A stretch of 64,000 nucleotides of DNA. Source: Winogradskya consettensis (GTDB taxonomy: Bacteria; Actinomycetota; Actinomycetes; Mycobacteriales; Micromonosporaceae). Positions 40,114 through 48,524 of the stretch are shown here, piece after piece (position 1 is the stretch's first letter; each line of letters starts with the position of its first letter). Below the pieces are notes generated by a model. It was not told the origin of the DNA. It made no database searches and saw only the letters and a program-made list of their open reading frames with translations. The stretch is from positions 1 through 64,000 of the forward strand of contig NZ_BOQP01000044.1 in the NCBI RefSeq assembly GCF_018332715.1. The letters run 5' to 3'. A program made the position numbers and the translations under genes.

Positions 40114-40360
40114 AGAAGCGTTCCGAAGCATCGGCGCACTACTCCCCGAAGCAATCGAGATCAACGCCGACATCACCGTCCACCTCGCCCGCCGCCAAAG
40201 CAACCAACGTCAACGCAACCAACGTCGAAGCAACCAACGTCGAAGCGACCAGAACCGAAGCAACCAGAACCGAAGCAACCAGGGCCAAAGCGATCAGGAC
40301 CAGAACATCCAGGACAAGAACGACCAGGGCCAGAACAATCAGCGCAGGAGCGACCGATGA
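40094..40360 (+). pseudogene. Out-of-frame C-terminus of the methyltransferase plus N/Q/R-rich tail
   Basis: Read from CTC 40094, frame 2 gives LPPAIREEAFRSIGALLPEA and INADITVHLARR, the expected end of the preceding methyltransferase. It then runs into a tail of Asn, Gln, Arg, Ser and Asp (QSNQRQRNQRRSNQRRSD...), built from 15-nt repeats at about 40195-40300. It stops at TGA 40358-40360, which overlaps the next gene's ATG 40357 by 4 nt. That overlap shows that this frame was the original translated one. Natural mutation, programmed frameshifting and sequencing error cannot be told apart here. Confidence 0.65.
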
Positions 40361-41409
40361 CGACTTTCGCGTTCGTGGGCTTCGGATTCCGCGCGGCGAC
40401 GTTCCACCGGGTGGCGCAGGCGCTGCCACACCTCCGTTGTGTCGGGGCTGTGGTGCGGAAACCGTTGAGCGTGCTCCCTTCGTACGGTGCGATTTCTGAT
40501 TGTCTTAGGGAAGCGCGACCGGATTTCCTGGTCATCGCCGTCCCGCGGGAGGCGAACCCGGGTCTGATCGCCGAGGCGGTCGCGCTGGGCGTGCCCGTGC
40601 TGGCCGAGACGCCGCCGGCGCCCGACCTGGCGGGGCTGCGCGCGTTGTGGGAGGTGGCCGGGCGGTCCGGTCTCGTGCAGGTCGCCGAGCAGTATCTGCT
40701 GATGCCCACCCACGCGGCCCGGCTCGCCGCCGTCCGGTCCGGGATCATCGGCACGCCGACGCAGGTGCAGGTCTCCTCCACGCAGCAATACCACGCCGTG
40801 TCCCTGATCCGCGGCCTGCTGGGCGTGGGCCATGACCCCGCCGCCGTCCGCGCGACACGAACCGTGGCCCCGCTGCTCGACCCGCTCGACCGCGCCGGCT
40901 GGACCGGCGCCCTGGAGCCGAAACCGGCAACCACAACCATCGCCACAGTGGACTTCGGCCGAGGCCGTTCCGGTGTCTACGACTTCACGACCGGCCAGAC
41001 CCGCAACCTGCTGCGCTTCCGCCGCCTGCTGGTCCGCGGCACGCACGGCGAACTGCACGACGACGAAATCGTGCACATGCCGGCCGCCGAAACGATCAGC
41101 CGGGTGCCGCTGCTGCGCCGGCAGAGCGGTCATGACCTGGACCTCAACGGATTCGACACCGCCACGGTCACCCTCGGCGGCACCGAGGTCCTCTATCGCA
41201 ATCCCTACCCCGGCACCCGTTTCAACGACGACGAGATCGCCACCGCCGCCCTGCTGGACGCGATGGCCGCCTGGGTCCGCGGCGAGGGCCCGCCGCCGTA
41301 CCCCCTGGCCGAAGGCATGCAGGACCAGCTCCTCGCCCTCGCCATCGAGGACGCCGCGACCACCGCTCACGAGATCACCACCACCACACAGCCCTGGAAC
41401 CGGCCCTAG
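40357..41409 (+). CDS. Gfo/Idh/MocA-family oxidoreductase
   Basis: A 350-residue NAD(P)-dependent dehydrogenase-like protein. The Rossmann start is FAFVGFGFRAATFHRVAQAL, the middle has LVIAVPREANPGLIAEAVALG, and the conserved EKP is replaced by ETPPAPD. A C-terminal beta-sheet domain follows. Loss of the EKP lysine may mean altered chemistry. It was coupled to the frameshifted methyltransferase by ATGA. Its TAG stop shares CTAG 41406-41409 with the convergent DinB gene. Confidence 0.85.
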   Translation: MTTFAFVGFGFRAATFHRVAQALPHLRCVGAVVRKPLSVLPSYGAISDCLREARPDFLVIAVPREANPGLIAEAVALGVPVLAETPPAPDLAGLRALWEVAGRSGLVQVAEQYLLMPTHAARLAAVRSGIIGTPTQVQVSSTQQYHAVSLIRGLLGVGHDPAAVRATRTVAPLLDPLDRAGWTGALEPKPATTTIATVDFGRGRSGVYDFTTGQTRNLLRFRRLLVRGTHGELHDDEIVHMPAAETISRVPLLRRQSGHDLDLNGFDTATVTLGGTEVLYRNPYPGTRFNDDEIATAALLDAMAAWVRGEGPPPYPLAEGMQDQLLALAIEDAATTAHEITTTTQPWNRP

Positions 41410-42101
41410 GAACCCAGCAGGATGCCGAGGTCACGCTCGGCGAAGAGCCGGTGCTCCCACTCCTCGTTCAGGATGATGCGCAGGCATAACCGCACCGGCG
41501 TGCCCACCGGCTCGGGCCAGCCCGGCGTCAGCCCGGTCGCCCGGTCGAGCTCCGCGTCGGTGAGCCCCGCCAGCACCCGCCGCACGACCGCCATCCGATC
41601 CGCCCGCAGCGCCAGCACCTCCTCCAGCGAGGGCCGCGCAGCCCGATCCCAGGGCACCCCGTCGTCAGCGCCGCTCATCTCGTCGAACGGCAGATCCAGC
41701 GGATCCCACGGCGCCGGGTCCCCGAGGATCACCCGCAGCACCCACGAATCCGTCGCGAACAGTAGATGCCGCAACGTCTCGATGAACGACCACTCGTCGT
41801 CGACCCGCTCGTGCAGCCGCTCCTCCGGCAGCGACCGCGCCCGCGCCACGGTCCGCGCCCAGAGCCCTTCGACGATCTCCCAGGCAACTCGGAACCCATC
41901 GGCGTCGACCGGCCGCATCCGCACCCGATCCGGATGACGCCGGTCCAGCTCGGCCTCCACCAACGGCATCACCTCGACCCCGTTGACGACCAGCGACCCG
42001 AACTCCCCACTCAGATCCAGGGTCTTCGCGTAGACCCCCCGACCCACCACACCGGACAGGTCCGCCCCTCGCAGACGTGCCCCCCGAAGACTCTGCCCCA
42101 T
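41406..42101 (-). CDS. DinB-family protein with a pentapeptide-repeat N-terminus
   Basis: A 231-residue protein. Residues 1-30 contain two to three pentapeptide-repeat-like units (SLRGARLRGADLSG). The rest is a DinB four-helix bundle with candidate metal histidines in EWSFIETLRHLLFATDSWV (His near 112) and NEEWEHRLFAERDL (His near 217). DinB proteins often use small thiols for detoxification; the substrate here is unknown. The pentapeptide segment is too short to form a full helix and may be a vestige. Confidence 0.8.
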   Translation of the reverse strand: MGQSLRGARLRGADLSGVVGRGVYAKTLDLSGEFGSLVVNGVEVMPLVEAELDRRHPDRVRMRPVDADGFRVAWEIVEGLWARTVARARSLPEERLHERVDDEWSFIETLRHLLFATDSWVLRVILGDPAPWDPLDLPFDEMSGADDGVPWDRAARPSLEEVLALRADRMAVVRRVLAGLTDAELDRATGLTPGWPEPVGTPVRLCLRIILNEEWEHRLFAERDLGILLGS

Positions 42102-42297
42102 GCGCCCGGCCCCCGATCAATCGCTCGAACGTCAGTATCAACCTCGGGTACGACATTTTCCGGGCCCCACCCTCAGCGGCGAAGATATTCCGGTGGCATG
42201 ACGTCGCCCGATCCGAGCGGCGGCCCGAGCACAGTCTGCCCGGGGGTCCCGGCCGCCCGAGCCAGCGCCCGACTGACCGAAATGGGGTGCGCGGAGG

Positions 42298-43371
42298 GTG
42301 GCGTACCTGTTGGATCTCGGCATGAGACATGAGCTTGTTCTGCCTCGCAAGGCGCGGCCCGGGGACCGGATCGCCGTGCTGTCGCCGTCGTTCGCCGCGG
42401 CGGGTGCCTTTCCCGCGATCCACGAGCAGGCCATGCGGCGGCTCGCTGAGGTGACCGGGCTCGTTCCGGTCGAGTATCCGACCACGCGCGAGGTCGGGGC
42501 GAGCGCGGCGGCCCGGGCGGCTGACATCAACGCCGCTTTCGCGGATCCTCAGGTGCGCGGCATCCTCGCTGTCATCGGCGGTGAGGATCAGATCACGGTC
42601 GTCCCGCACCTTGACGCCGGCCTCGCCCTGGCCGATCCGAAGCCGTTCCTGGGCACCAGTGACAACACCAATCTGCACCACTGGCTGTGGGGCCTCGGCA
42701 TCGCGAGCTTCTACGGTGGATCCTCCCAGGTGCACCTCGGTCCCGGGCCCGCTGTGGACGACATCCACGCGCGGTCGCTGCGGGCGGCCTTGCTCACCGG
42801 GGAACGGCTGGAGATCACCGATCCGGGCGAGTCCGAGGATGTCGGGGTCGACTGGGCCGATCCGCGGGCGCTGGAGTCCTTCGGGGAGCGCGAGCCGACG
42901 CAGCCGTGGAGCTGGTACGGGCCACGCCGCTCGGTCACGGGTGCCACCTGGGGTGGTTGCCTGGAGGTCATCGAGTGGATCCTGACCGCGGGACGGTTCC
43001 CGTTCCCTGCGGCGGTTCTGGACGGCGGGGTGCTGATCATCGAGACTTCGGAGGAACTGCTCCCTGCGCGCGATGTCGGCTGGATCGTCCGTGCGTTGGG
43101 CGAGCGTGGTCTCCTCAGCGCGGTCGACGCTGTCCTGGTGGCCCGTCCGCCGGTCTCCGACCTCACGCGCCGGCCTGACGCTGCGGATCGGGCACAGCTA
43201 CGCGAGCAGCAGCGCGACACGGTCGCCGCCGTGGTGCAGCGCTACAACCCGGAGGCGGTTGTCTGCGTCGGCGTCCCCTTCGGCCACACCCGGCCGCAGT
43301 GGATCCTTCCCCACGGCGGCGCCCTCACCGTCGACGGTGCGGAACGCCGGATCTTCGCCGACTACCGGTAG
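42298..43371 (+). CDS. LD-carboxypeptidase-like S66 family protein
   Basis: A 357-residue serine peptidase-fold protein of the LdcA/MccF family, which cleaves peptidoglycan tetrapeptides or self-immunity peptides. The triad is visible as Ser121 in GTSDNTNLH, Glu249 in LIIETSEEL and His330 in GVPFGHTRP. MccF-like members provide immunity to peptide antibiotics, so the exact role is open. The start is uncertain: GTG 42298 sits directly on a GGAGG, while ATG 42322 has no ribosome site. A terminator hairpin follows. Confidence 0.83.
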   Translation: MAYLLDLGMRHELVLPRKARPGDRIAVLSPSFAAAGAFPAIHEQAMRRLAEVTGLVPVEYPTTREVGASAAARAADINAAFADPQVRGILAVIGGEDQITVVPHLDAGLALADPKPFLGTSDNTNLHHWLWGLGIASFYGGSSQVHLGPGPAVDDIHARSLRAALLTGERLEITDPGESEDVGVDWADPRALESFGEREPTQPWSWYGPRRSVTGATWGGCLEVIEWILTAGRFPFPAAVLDGGVLIIETSEELLPARDVGWIVRALGERGLLSAVDAVLVARPPVSDLTRRPDAADRAQLREQQRDTVAAVVQRYNPEAVVCVGVPFGHTRPQWILPHGGALTVDGAERRIFADYR

Positions 43372-43378
43372 GGAAGCC

Positions 43379-43403
43379 AGGGCCTGTCTTGAAAGCAGGC
43401 CCT
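43379..43403. terminator. Hairpin between convergent genes
   Basis: AGGGCCTG (43379-43386) pairs with CAGGCCCT (43396-43403), and the CTTGAAAG between can add three more pairs. It lies between the S66 gene and the convergent response-regulator gene, overlapping the latter's stop. It lacks a T-run, so it may act with Rho or only as a barrier. Confidence 0.5.
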
Positions 43404-44046
43404 ACCCCGTGCGGAGGTAGGCGAGGACGGCGCGGACGCGGCGGTGGTCGTCGGCGTCGGGTGGGAGGTCCAGTTTGGCGAGGAGGCTGCCGATGTGTTT
43501 GGCGACGGCGGCTTCGGAGACGGTGAGGGTGCGGGCGATGGCGGCGTTGGAGCGACCCTCGGCCATCAGGCCCAGGACTTCGCGTTCGCGTGCGGTCAGG
43601 CGCTGCAGGGGGTCGCGGCGGCGGCCCAGGAGCTGGCGGACGACGTCCGGGTCGACGACCGTGCGGCCGGAGGCGACCTGGACGAGGGCGTCGACGAATT
43701 CCTCGACGTCGCCGATGCGGTCCTTGAGCAGGTAGCCGACGCCGGCCGCGGGTGCCGAGTCGAGGAGTTCGGCCGCGTAGGTCTGCTCGACGTACTGGCT
43801 GAGCACCAGGACCGGCAGGGACGGGTCGGCCGCGCGCAGGGCGATCGCCGCCTGCAGGCCCTCGTCGCTGAAGCCGGGAGGCATGCGCACGTCGGTGACC
43901 ACGACGTCGGGTTCGTGCTCGGTGACCGCCGCCATCAGGGCGGGGGCATCGCCGACGGCCGCGACCACCTCGTGCCCGAAGCGCCGCAGCATCCCCGCGA
44001 TCCCCTCCCGCACGATCAGCCCGTCCTCCGCGATCACGACCCGCAC
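43402..44046 (-). CDS. NarL/LuxR-family response regulator
   Basis: A 214-residue regulator. The receiver domain has Glu7-Asp8, phospho-acceptor Asp52 in VVVTDVRMPP, and Lys in YLLKDRIGDVEEF. The C-terminal LuxR helix-turn-helix is LTAREREVLGLMAEGRSNAAI with TVSEAAVAKHIGSLLAKL. GTG 44046 is used because upstream codons belong to the tail of the kinase gene. It lies 25 bp after the kinase and forms a pair with it. The divergent ABC transporter operon is the likely target. Confidence 0.92.
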   Translation of the reverse strand: MRVVIAEDGLIVREGIAGMLRRFGHEVVAAVGDAPALMAAVTEHEPDVVVTDVRMPPGFSDEGLQAAIALRAADPSLPVLVLSQYVEQTYAAELLDSAPAAGVGYLLKDRIGDVEEFVDALVQVASGRTVVDPDVVRQLLGRRRDPLQRLTAREREVLGLMAEGRSNAAIARTLTVSEAAVAKHIGSLLAKLDLPPDADDHRRVRAVLAYLRTG

Positions 44047-44071
44047 GGAAGCCCCCCGAGGAACAGAGTGA

Positions 44072-45310
44072 TCACGACCCACACGGAATCTCCACGTGGA
44101 CCAGGGTAGGGCCACCGGGTGGGCTGGACAGGGCGACCGTGCCGTCGACGGCAGCAACGCGATCGGCCAGGCCGATGAGGCCGGTCCCGCGGCTGGGGTC
44201 GGCCCCGCCGCGGCCGTTGTCGCGAACGTCGACGTGCAGCCGGTCACCATGAACGGCCGCGGCCACCGAGGCCCGGGTGGCGGCGCTGTGTTTGGCGAGG
44301 TTGGCCAGGGCTTCGACCACCACGAAATACGCCGCGACCTCGATCGTGGCGGGGAGCCGGGCGTCCAGCCGCAGATCCAGGTCGACCGGGACGGGGGCAT
44401 GCCCGGCCGCGTCGGTCACCGCGGCGGCCAGGCCACGGTCGGTGAGGACCTTGGGGTGTACGCCGCGGATCAGCTCACGCAGCTCAGCGAGCGCCTCCCG
44501 GGCGAGCGCCTGCGCGCCGGTCAGCGCAGTATCGGCCGGTGACCCGCGCGGAACCTCGAGCCGGGCCATCCCGAGCTGCATGCTCAGCGCGACCAGCCGC
44601 TGCTGCGCGCCGTCATGGAGGTCCCGCTCGATCCGCCGGCGTTCGACCTCGAAGGCGTCGACGAGGCGGGCGCGCGAGCGGGTGACCTCGACCAGTTTGG
44701 CGTCGGTGTCGTTGCTGCGAGGGGCCAGGATCGCCCGGGCCATCGCCGCACGGGCGCCGGCCCACGCGGTGACCGGATAGGCCGCGATGACGAAGGCGAG
44801 CGGCGCCACCAGGGTCATCGGCAGGGTCACGCTGAGCGGCCGGTCGTCGATGTAGAGCGGGGCGAACAGGAACGCCGTCGGCACGAAGATCGTCACGGTG
44901 ACCACGGCGGCGTCCATCCAGCACAGCGCGGCCGCGGACACGATCGTGTAGCCGAGCTCGCGCCACGTGGACTGCTCGCGCAGCCGGAACAGCAGCCAGG
45001 CCCGCAGGCCCGGGCGGGGCGGGCGGCGGTGCGGGTCGGGCAGGACGTCGCGGTCGATCAGCCGCATCCGCCAGCGTTCGAGCCGGCCCACGACGACCCC
45101 GGCGAGCAGTGTCGCGAGGTACGCGGCGAGCCCGATCAGCACGATCGACAGGGCGACGCCGGTGACGAGCAGCCCCGCGACGACGAAGATGGTGGCGAAG
45201 CCGAACAGCGCTCCCCCGGTCAGGTACGCCAGGGAGCGCCACGGCCACGACGACACCAGAAATCTCGTCGGGCGCATGGTGAGCGCCTCGAGCGCGTTGC
45301 GGGCCGCCAT
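44072..45310 (-). CDS. Sensor histidine kinase, NarL-type
   Basis: A 412-residue membrane kinase. About five to six TM helices (~28-190) act as sensor with almost no extracellular loop. The phosphorylation motif is ERRRIERDLHDGAQQRLVALS with the His in RDLHDG. The ATPase domain has EALANLAKHS (N box), VDVRDNGRGG (G1) and GTGLIGLADRVAAVDG (G2). Kinases of this intramembrane type next to ABC transporters often sense cell-envelope antibiotics. It is divergent from such a transporter. Confidence 0.92.
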   Translation of the reverse strand: MAARNALEALTMRPTRFLVSSWPWRSLAYLTGGALFGFATIFVVAGLLVTGVALSIVLIGLAAYLATLLAGVVVGRLERWRMRLIDRDVLPDPHRRPPRPGLRAWLLFRLREQSTWRELGYTIVSAAALCWMDAAVVTVTIFVPTAFLFAPLYIDDRPLSVTLPMTLVAPLAFVIAAYPVTAWAGARAAMARAILAPRSNDTDAKLVEVTRSRARLVDAFEVERRRIERDLHDGAQQRLVALSMQLGMARLEVPRGSPADTALTGAQALAREALAELRELIRGVHPKVLTDRGLAAAVTDAAGHAPVPVDLDLRLDARLPATIEVAAYFVVVEALANLAKHSAATRASVAAAVHGDRLHVDVRDNGRGGADPSRGTGLIGLADRVAAVDGTVALSSPPGGPTLVHVEIPCGS

Positions 45311-45421
45311 GACAGGAACGCTAGCGCCGCGACCAGGGCGGGCACAGTAGCCCTAGGTATACGTCCCGGACTATTCCCTGCGCCAATGTGCGCGGGCGTA
45401 CGGTCCGAAAGTCTTGGTGCC

Positions 45422-46174
45422 ATGACCATCACGACCCTCAAGGCCGCGGTTGAGCTGCGGAAAGTATCGAGACAGTACGGCGCGGTCACGGCCCTGGACG
45501 CCGTGGACCTGACGATCGCCCCGGCCGCGTTCACCGCGATCATGGGCCCGTCCGGCTCGGGCAAGTCCACCCTGCTGCACTGCGCGGCCGGCCTCGACCG
45601 GGCGACCGGCGGCGACGTGATCATCGACGGTGTCCCGCTCGGCGGGCTCTCCGAGCGGGATCTCACGAAGCTGCGCCGCGAGCGGGTCGGTTTCGTCTTC
45701 CAGTCCTTCAACCTGATCCCCGCGCTGAGCGCGGAGCAGAACGTCGCCCTGCCGATGCGGCTGGCGGGGCGCAGGCCGGATCCGGGACAGGTGAAAGCCA
45801 TGCTCGCCGAGGTGGGCCTCGCCGACCGCGCGAAGCACCGGCCCAGCGAGCTCTCCGGCGGTCAGCAGCAGCGGGTAGCCATCGCCCGCGCGCTGGTGTC
45901 CCGCCCGGCGGTGCTGTTCGCGGACGAGCCGACCGGCGCGCTCGACACGAAGGCGTCCCGCGACGTGCTGCGCCTACTGCGGCTGGCCGTGGACCGCCAC
46001 GTCCAGACGGTGGTGATGGTGACCCACGACCCGTACGCGGCCGCCCACGCCGACCGGGTGATCTTCCTGGCCGACGGCCGCATAGCCGACCAGACCGAGG
46101 GCTCCGTGGACGCCGCGGAGATCGCGGTACGCATGACCCGCCTCGAAGAACGAACTGGGCTGGAGGAGCGATGA
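45422..46174 (+). CDS. ABC transporter ATP-binding protein, MacB/LolD type
   Basis: A 250-residue ATPase. Walker A is GPSGSGKST (~41-49), Q loop VFQSFNL, signature LSGGQQQR, Walker B VLFADEPTGALD and the H loop MVTHD. This combination is typical of lipoprotein/antimicrobial-peptide ABC systems that pair with FtsX-like permeases. ATG 45422 is the first codon of the conserved MTITTLKAAVELRKV start. The permease gene starts in an ATGA overlap. Confidence 0.93.
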   Translation: MTITTLKAAVELRKVSRQYGAVTALDAVDLTIAPAAFTAIMGPSGSGKSTLLHCAAGLDRATGGDVIIDGVPLGGLSERDLTKLRRERVGFVFQSFNLIPALSAEQNVALPMRLAGRRPDPGQVKAMLAEVGLADRAKHRPSELSGGQQQRVAIARALVSRPAVLFADEPTGALDTKASRDVLRLLRLAVDRHVQTVVMVTHDPYAAAHADRVIFLADGRIADQTEGSVDAAEIAVRMTRLEERTGLEER

Positions 46175-48462
46175 GCCTCGCCTGGACGATGGTCCGCCAC
46201 CGGTTCGCGGCGTTCGCGGGCACGTTCGTCGCGATCGCGCTCGGGGTCGCCCTGGTCGCCGGCGCGTGCACGCTGTGGGCGTCGTCGCGCCCGCAGGCTC
46301 CGGAACGCTACGACAGCGCCCCCGTGCTCGTGCACTCCCCGGCCATCGGCAAGGGCACCGACGGCTATCCCGACTACCGCTCCTGGACGCCGGCCGAGGC
46401 GCGGGACAAAGCCGACCAGCTCAGCACCGTGCCGGGCGTGACCGCAGCCGTTCCGGACCCGGCGTTCTACGTGCAGAAACTGATCAAGAACAGGGCAACA
46501 GGCGACCCCGAGGCTTCGCGTACGGCCGGACACGCCTGGTCATCGACAAAGCTCGGCGGCTACCACCTGACCGCGGGCACCCCGCCGTCGCAACCGGGCG
46601 AGGTCGCGCTGCAGGACGCCGCACCGGGCGAGACGATCGACGTCCTGACCGCCGCGGGCCCCGAGCACTGGACGGTCACGGGCACTGTCGACGGTCCGGG
46701 CTTCTACCTGTCCGACTCGGCGGCGATGGAGCAGGCGGGCGGCGTACGCGTCATCGGCTTGACCGGCAACCCGCAGACCTCGGCAATCACCGACCTGGTC
46801 TTCGCCGGCAGTGAACGCGACAAGCTCGAGGACGAGTCCGTGACGCGCATCCGCTGGCTGGGCGCGCAGCTGATCATCGCGATGGTGACGCTGGGGGTGT
46901 TCGTCGCGGTGTTCGTGGTCGCGTCGACCTGCGCGCTGAGCGCGGCCCAGCGGCGCCGGGAGATCGGCCTGCTGCGAGCGGTGGGGGCGACCCCGGGGCA
47001 GGTCGTGCGCCTGATGTACGCGGAGACCCTGGTCGTGGCGGTGCTGGGCGGCGCCGTGGGCGTACCCATAGGGGCCCTTGCCGCTCCCCTGCTCGCGTCG
47101 CCCCTGGTGAATGCCGGTCTCGAGCCCGCGGGTTTCGCCGTGACCCTGCAGCCCGCTGTCCTGGCGGGGGCTTTCCTGCTCGGCATCATCGTGGCGCTCG
47201 CGGGTGTCTGGTCGTCGGCGCGCAGGTCGAGCCGGGTCCCGGCACTGGACGCGTTGCGGGATGCTGCGGTGGAGCGCCGGGCGATGACCGTGCCGCGCTG
47301 GATCTTCGGGCTGCTGACGGCGGCCGGCGGTGCGGCGCTGACCGTGGCCCTGCCCTCGCTGCCGCCGACGACGCAGACCACGGCGGCCCTGTTCGCGGCG
47401 ATGCTGCTGCTGGTCGCGGCGGCCCTGCTCGCCCCCGTCGTCATCGTGCCGCTGGTCCGCCTGGTCACCTGGCCGTGGCGCGGCGGTGCCACCGGCATGC
47501 TGGTCCGGGAGGGCACCCTCACGGGGGTACGCCGGGTCGCGTCGACAGCCGCCCCGGTGCTGCTCACCGTGGGTTTCGCGACGTTGCTGACCGGCACGAT
47601 CGCCACCATCGAGCAGGCCACCCGGATCGACGAGACCGCCAAGCTGCCCGCCGTCGAGGTCGCCGCGCCGGACAACACTCCCGGGCTGTCCGAGGCCGCC
47701 GTCGCGGGACAACCGGGCGACGCGCCGCTGAGGAGCGAGATGCTCATGACGATCGGCGGCACCACCGGCGCGTACCAGGTCACCGGCAAGAGCGACGCGA
47801 AGGGTGTGATCCTGTCCCGGGACCTCACCGACCGGCCGAAGCGGGTCGATGTCGTGTTCCGCGACGGTACGACGGCCACGTTGCCGGTCACCGGAACGCA
47901 CGACGGACCCGCGGAATTGGCCGACGTCCCCCGCGCCCTCCTGCGTGAACACGACCCGCAGGCCCTGGCCGACGCGGTCATGCTGGACGGCCCCGCGCGC
48001 GCGGAACCGGGGATGAAGGTGCTGACCGCCCGGCAGTACGTGACCGGCCTCGTCGACGAGGAGGGACAGATCATCGACCTCTTCCTGGTGGTGCTGATCT
48101 CGCTCACCGTGGGCTACACCGGGCTCGCCGTGGCGAACACGCTGCTGATGGCCACGGCGGGACGGCGGACGGAGTTCCGCGCGCTGCGGCTGGCCGGCGG
48201 CGGCACCGGCCACGTGCTGCGGGTGACCACCGGCGAGGCCCTGCTCGCCGTGGCGGCCGGGACGCTGCTGGGCGGCGGGGTGGCGGCCGCAGCACTGCTG
48301 GGGATGAGACGCGCGACGGAGGAGGAGCTGCGCCAGAGCGTGGACCTGGTCATCCCGTGGGGGCAGGCGGTGCCGGTGGTGCTGATCTGCGCGCTCGTGG
48401 CGGTGCTGGCCGCCGGGGCGCCGGTGTTCACCAGGAAACAAAGTCGAAACGGTGGGTTCTGA
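46171..48462 (+). CDS. FtsX-like ABC transporter permease
   Basis: A 763-residue permease with two FtsX-type modules: TM1 (~14-34), an extracellular domain, TM helices ~230-250, ~285-310 and ~335-350, then a second set ending near the C-terminus (ISLTVGYTGLAVANTLLMATA; AVPVVLICALVAVLAAG). The cytoplasmic motif QRRREIGLLRAVGATPGQV is diagnostic of the family. With the ATPase it likely exports or expels an envelope-active compound. A partner two-component system is divergently encoded. Confidence 0.92.
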   Translation: MSLAWTMVRHRFAAFAGTFVAIALGVALVAGACTLWASSRPQAPERYDSAPVLVHSPAIGKGTDGYPDYRSWTPAEARDKADQLSTVPGVTAAVPDPAFYVQKLIKNRATGDPEASRTAGHAWSSTKLGGYHLTAGTPPSQPGEVALQDAAPGETIDVLTAAGPEHWTVTGTVDGPGFYLSDSAAMEQAGGVRVIGLTGNPQTSAITDLVFAGSERDKLEDESVTRIRWLGAQLIIAMVTLGVFVAVFVVASTCALSAAQRRREIGLLRAVGATPGQVVRLMYAETLVVAVLGGAVGVPIGALAAPLLASPLVNAGLEPAGFAVTLQPAVLAGAFLLGIIVALAGVWSSARRSSRVPALDALRDAAVERRAMTVPRWIFGLLTAAGGAALTVALPSLPPTTQTTAALFAAMLLLVAAALLAPVVIVPLVRLVTWPWRGGATGMLVREGTLTGVRRVASTAAPVLLTVGFATLLTGTIATIEQATRIDETAKLPAVEVAAPDNTPGLSEAAVAGQPGDAPLRSEMLMTIGGTTGAYQVTGKSDAKGVILSRDLTDRPKRVDVVFRDGTTATLPVTGTHDGPAELADVPRALLREHDPQALADAVMLDGPARAEPGMKVLTARQYVTGLVDEEGQIIDLFLVVLISLTVGYTGLAVANTLLMATAGRRTEFRALRLAGGGTGHVLRVTTGEALLAVAAGTLLGGGVAAAALLGMRRATEEELRQSVDLVIPWGQAVPVVLICALVAVLAAGAPVFTRKQSRNGGF

Positions 48463-48524
48463 AGCGAAGGCGGGGCATGTTGGGATGAGACCGTCGTCAC
48501 AGCGCATCGTCGGAGGACTCTCGC

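Noticed and set aside
39144..40499. Long plus-strand frame through the CCTGG-rich region and the methyltransferase
   Set aside because: Its first part is low-complexity intergenic DNA and the rest is a shadow of the methyltransferase in another frame.
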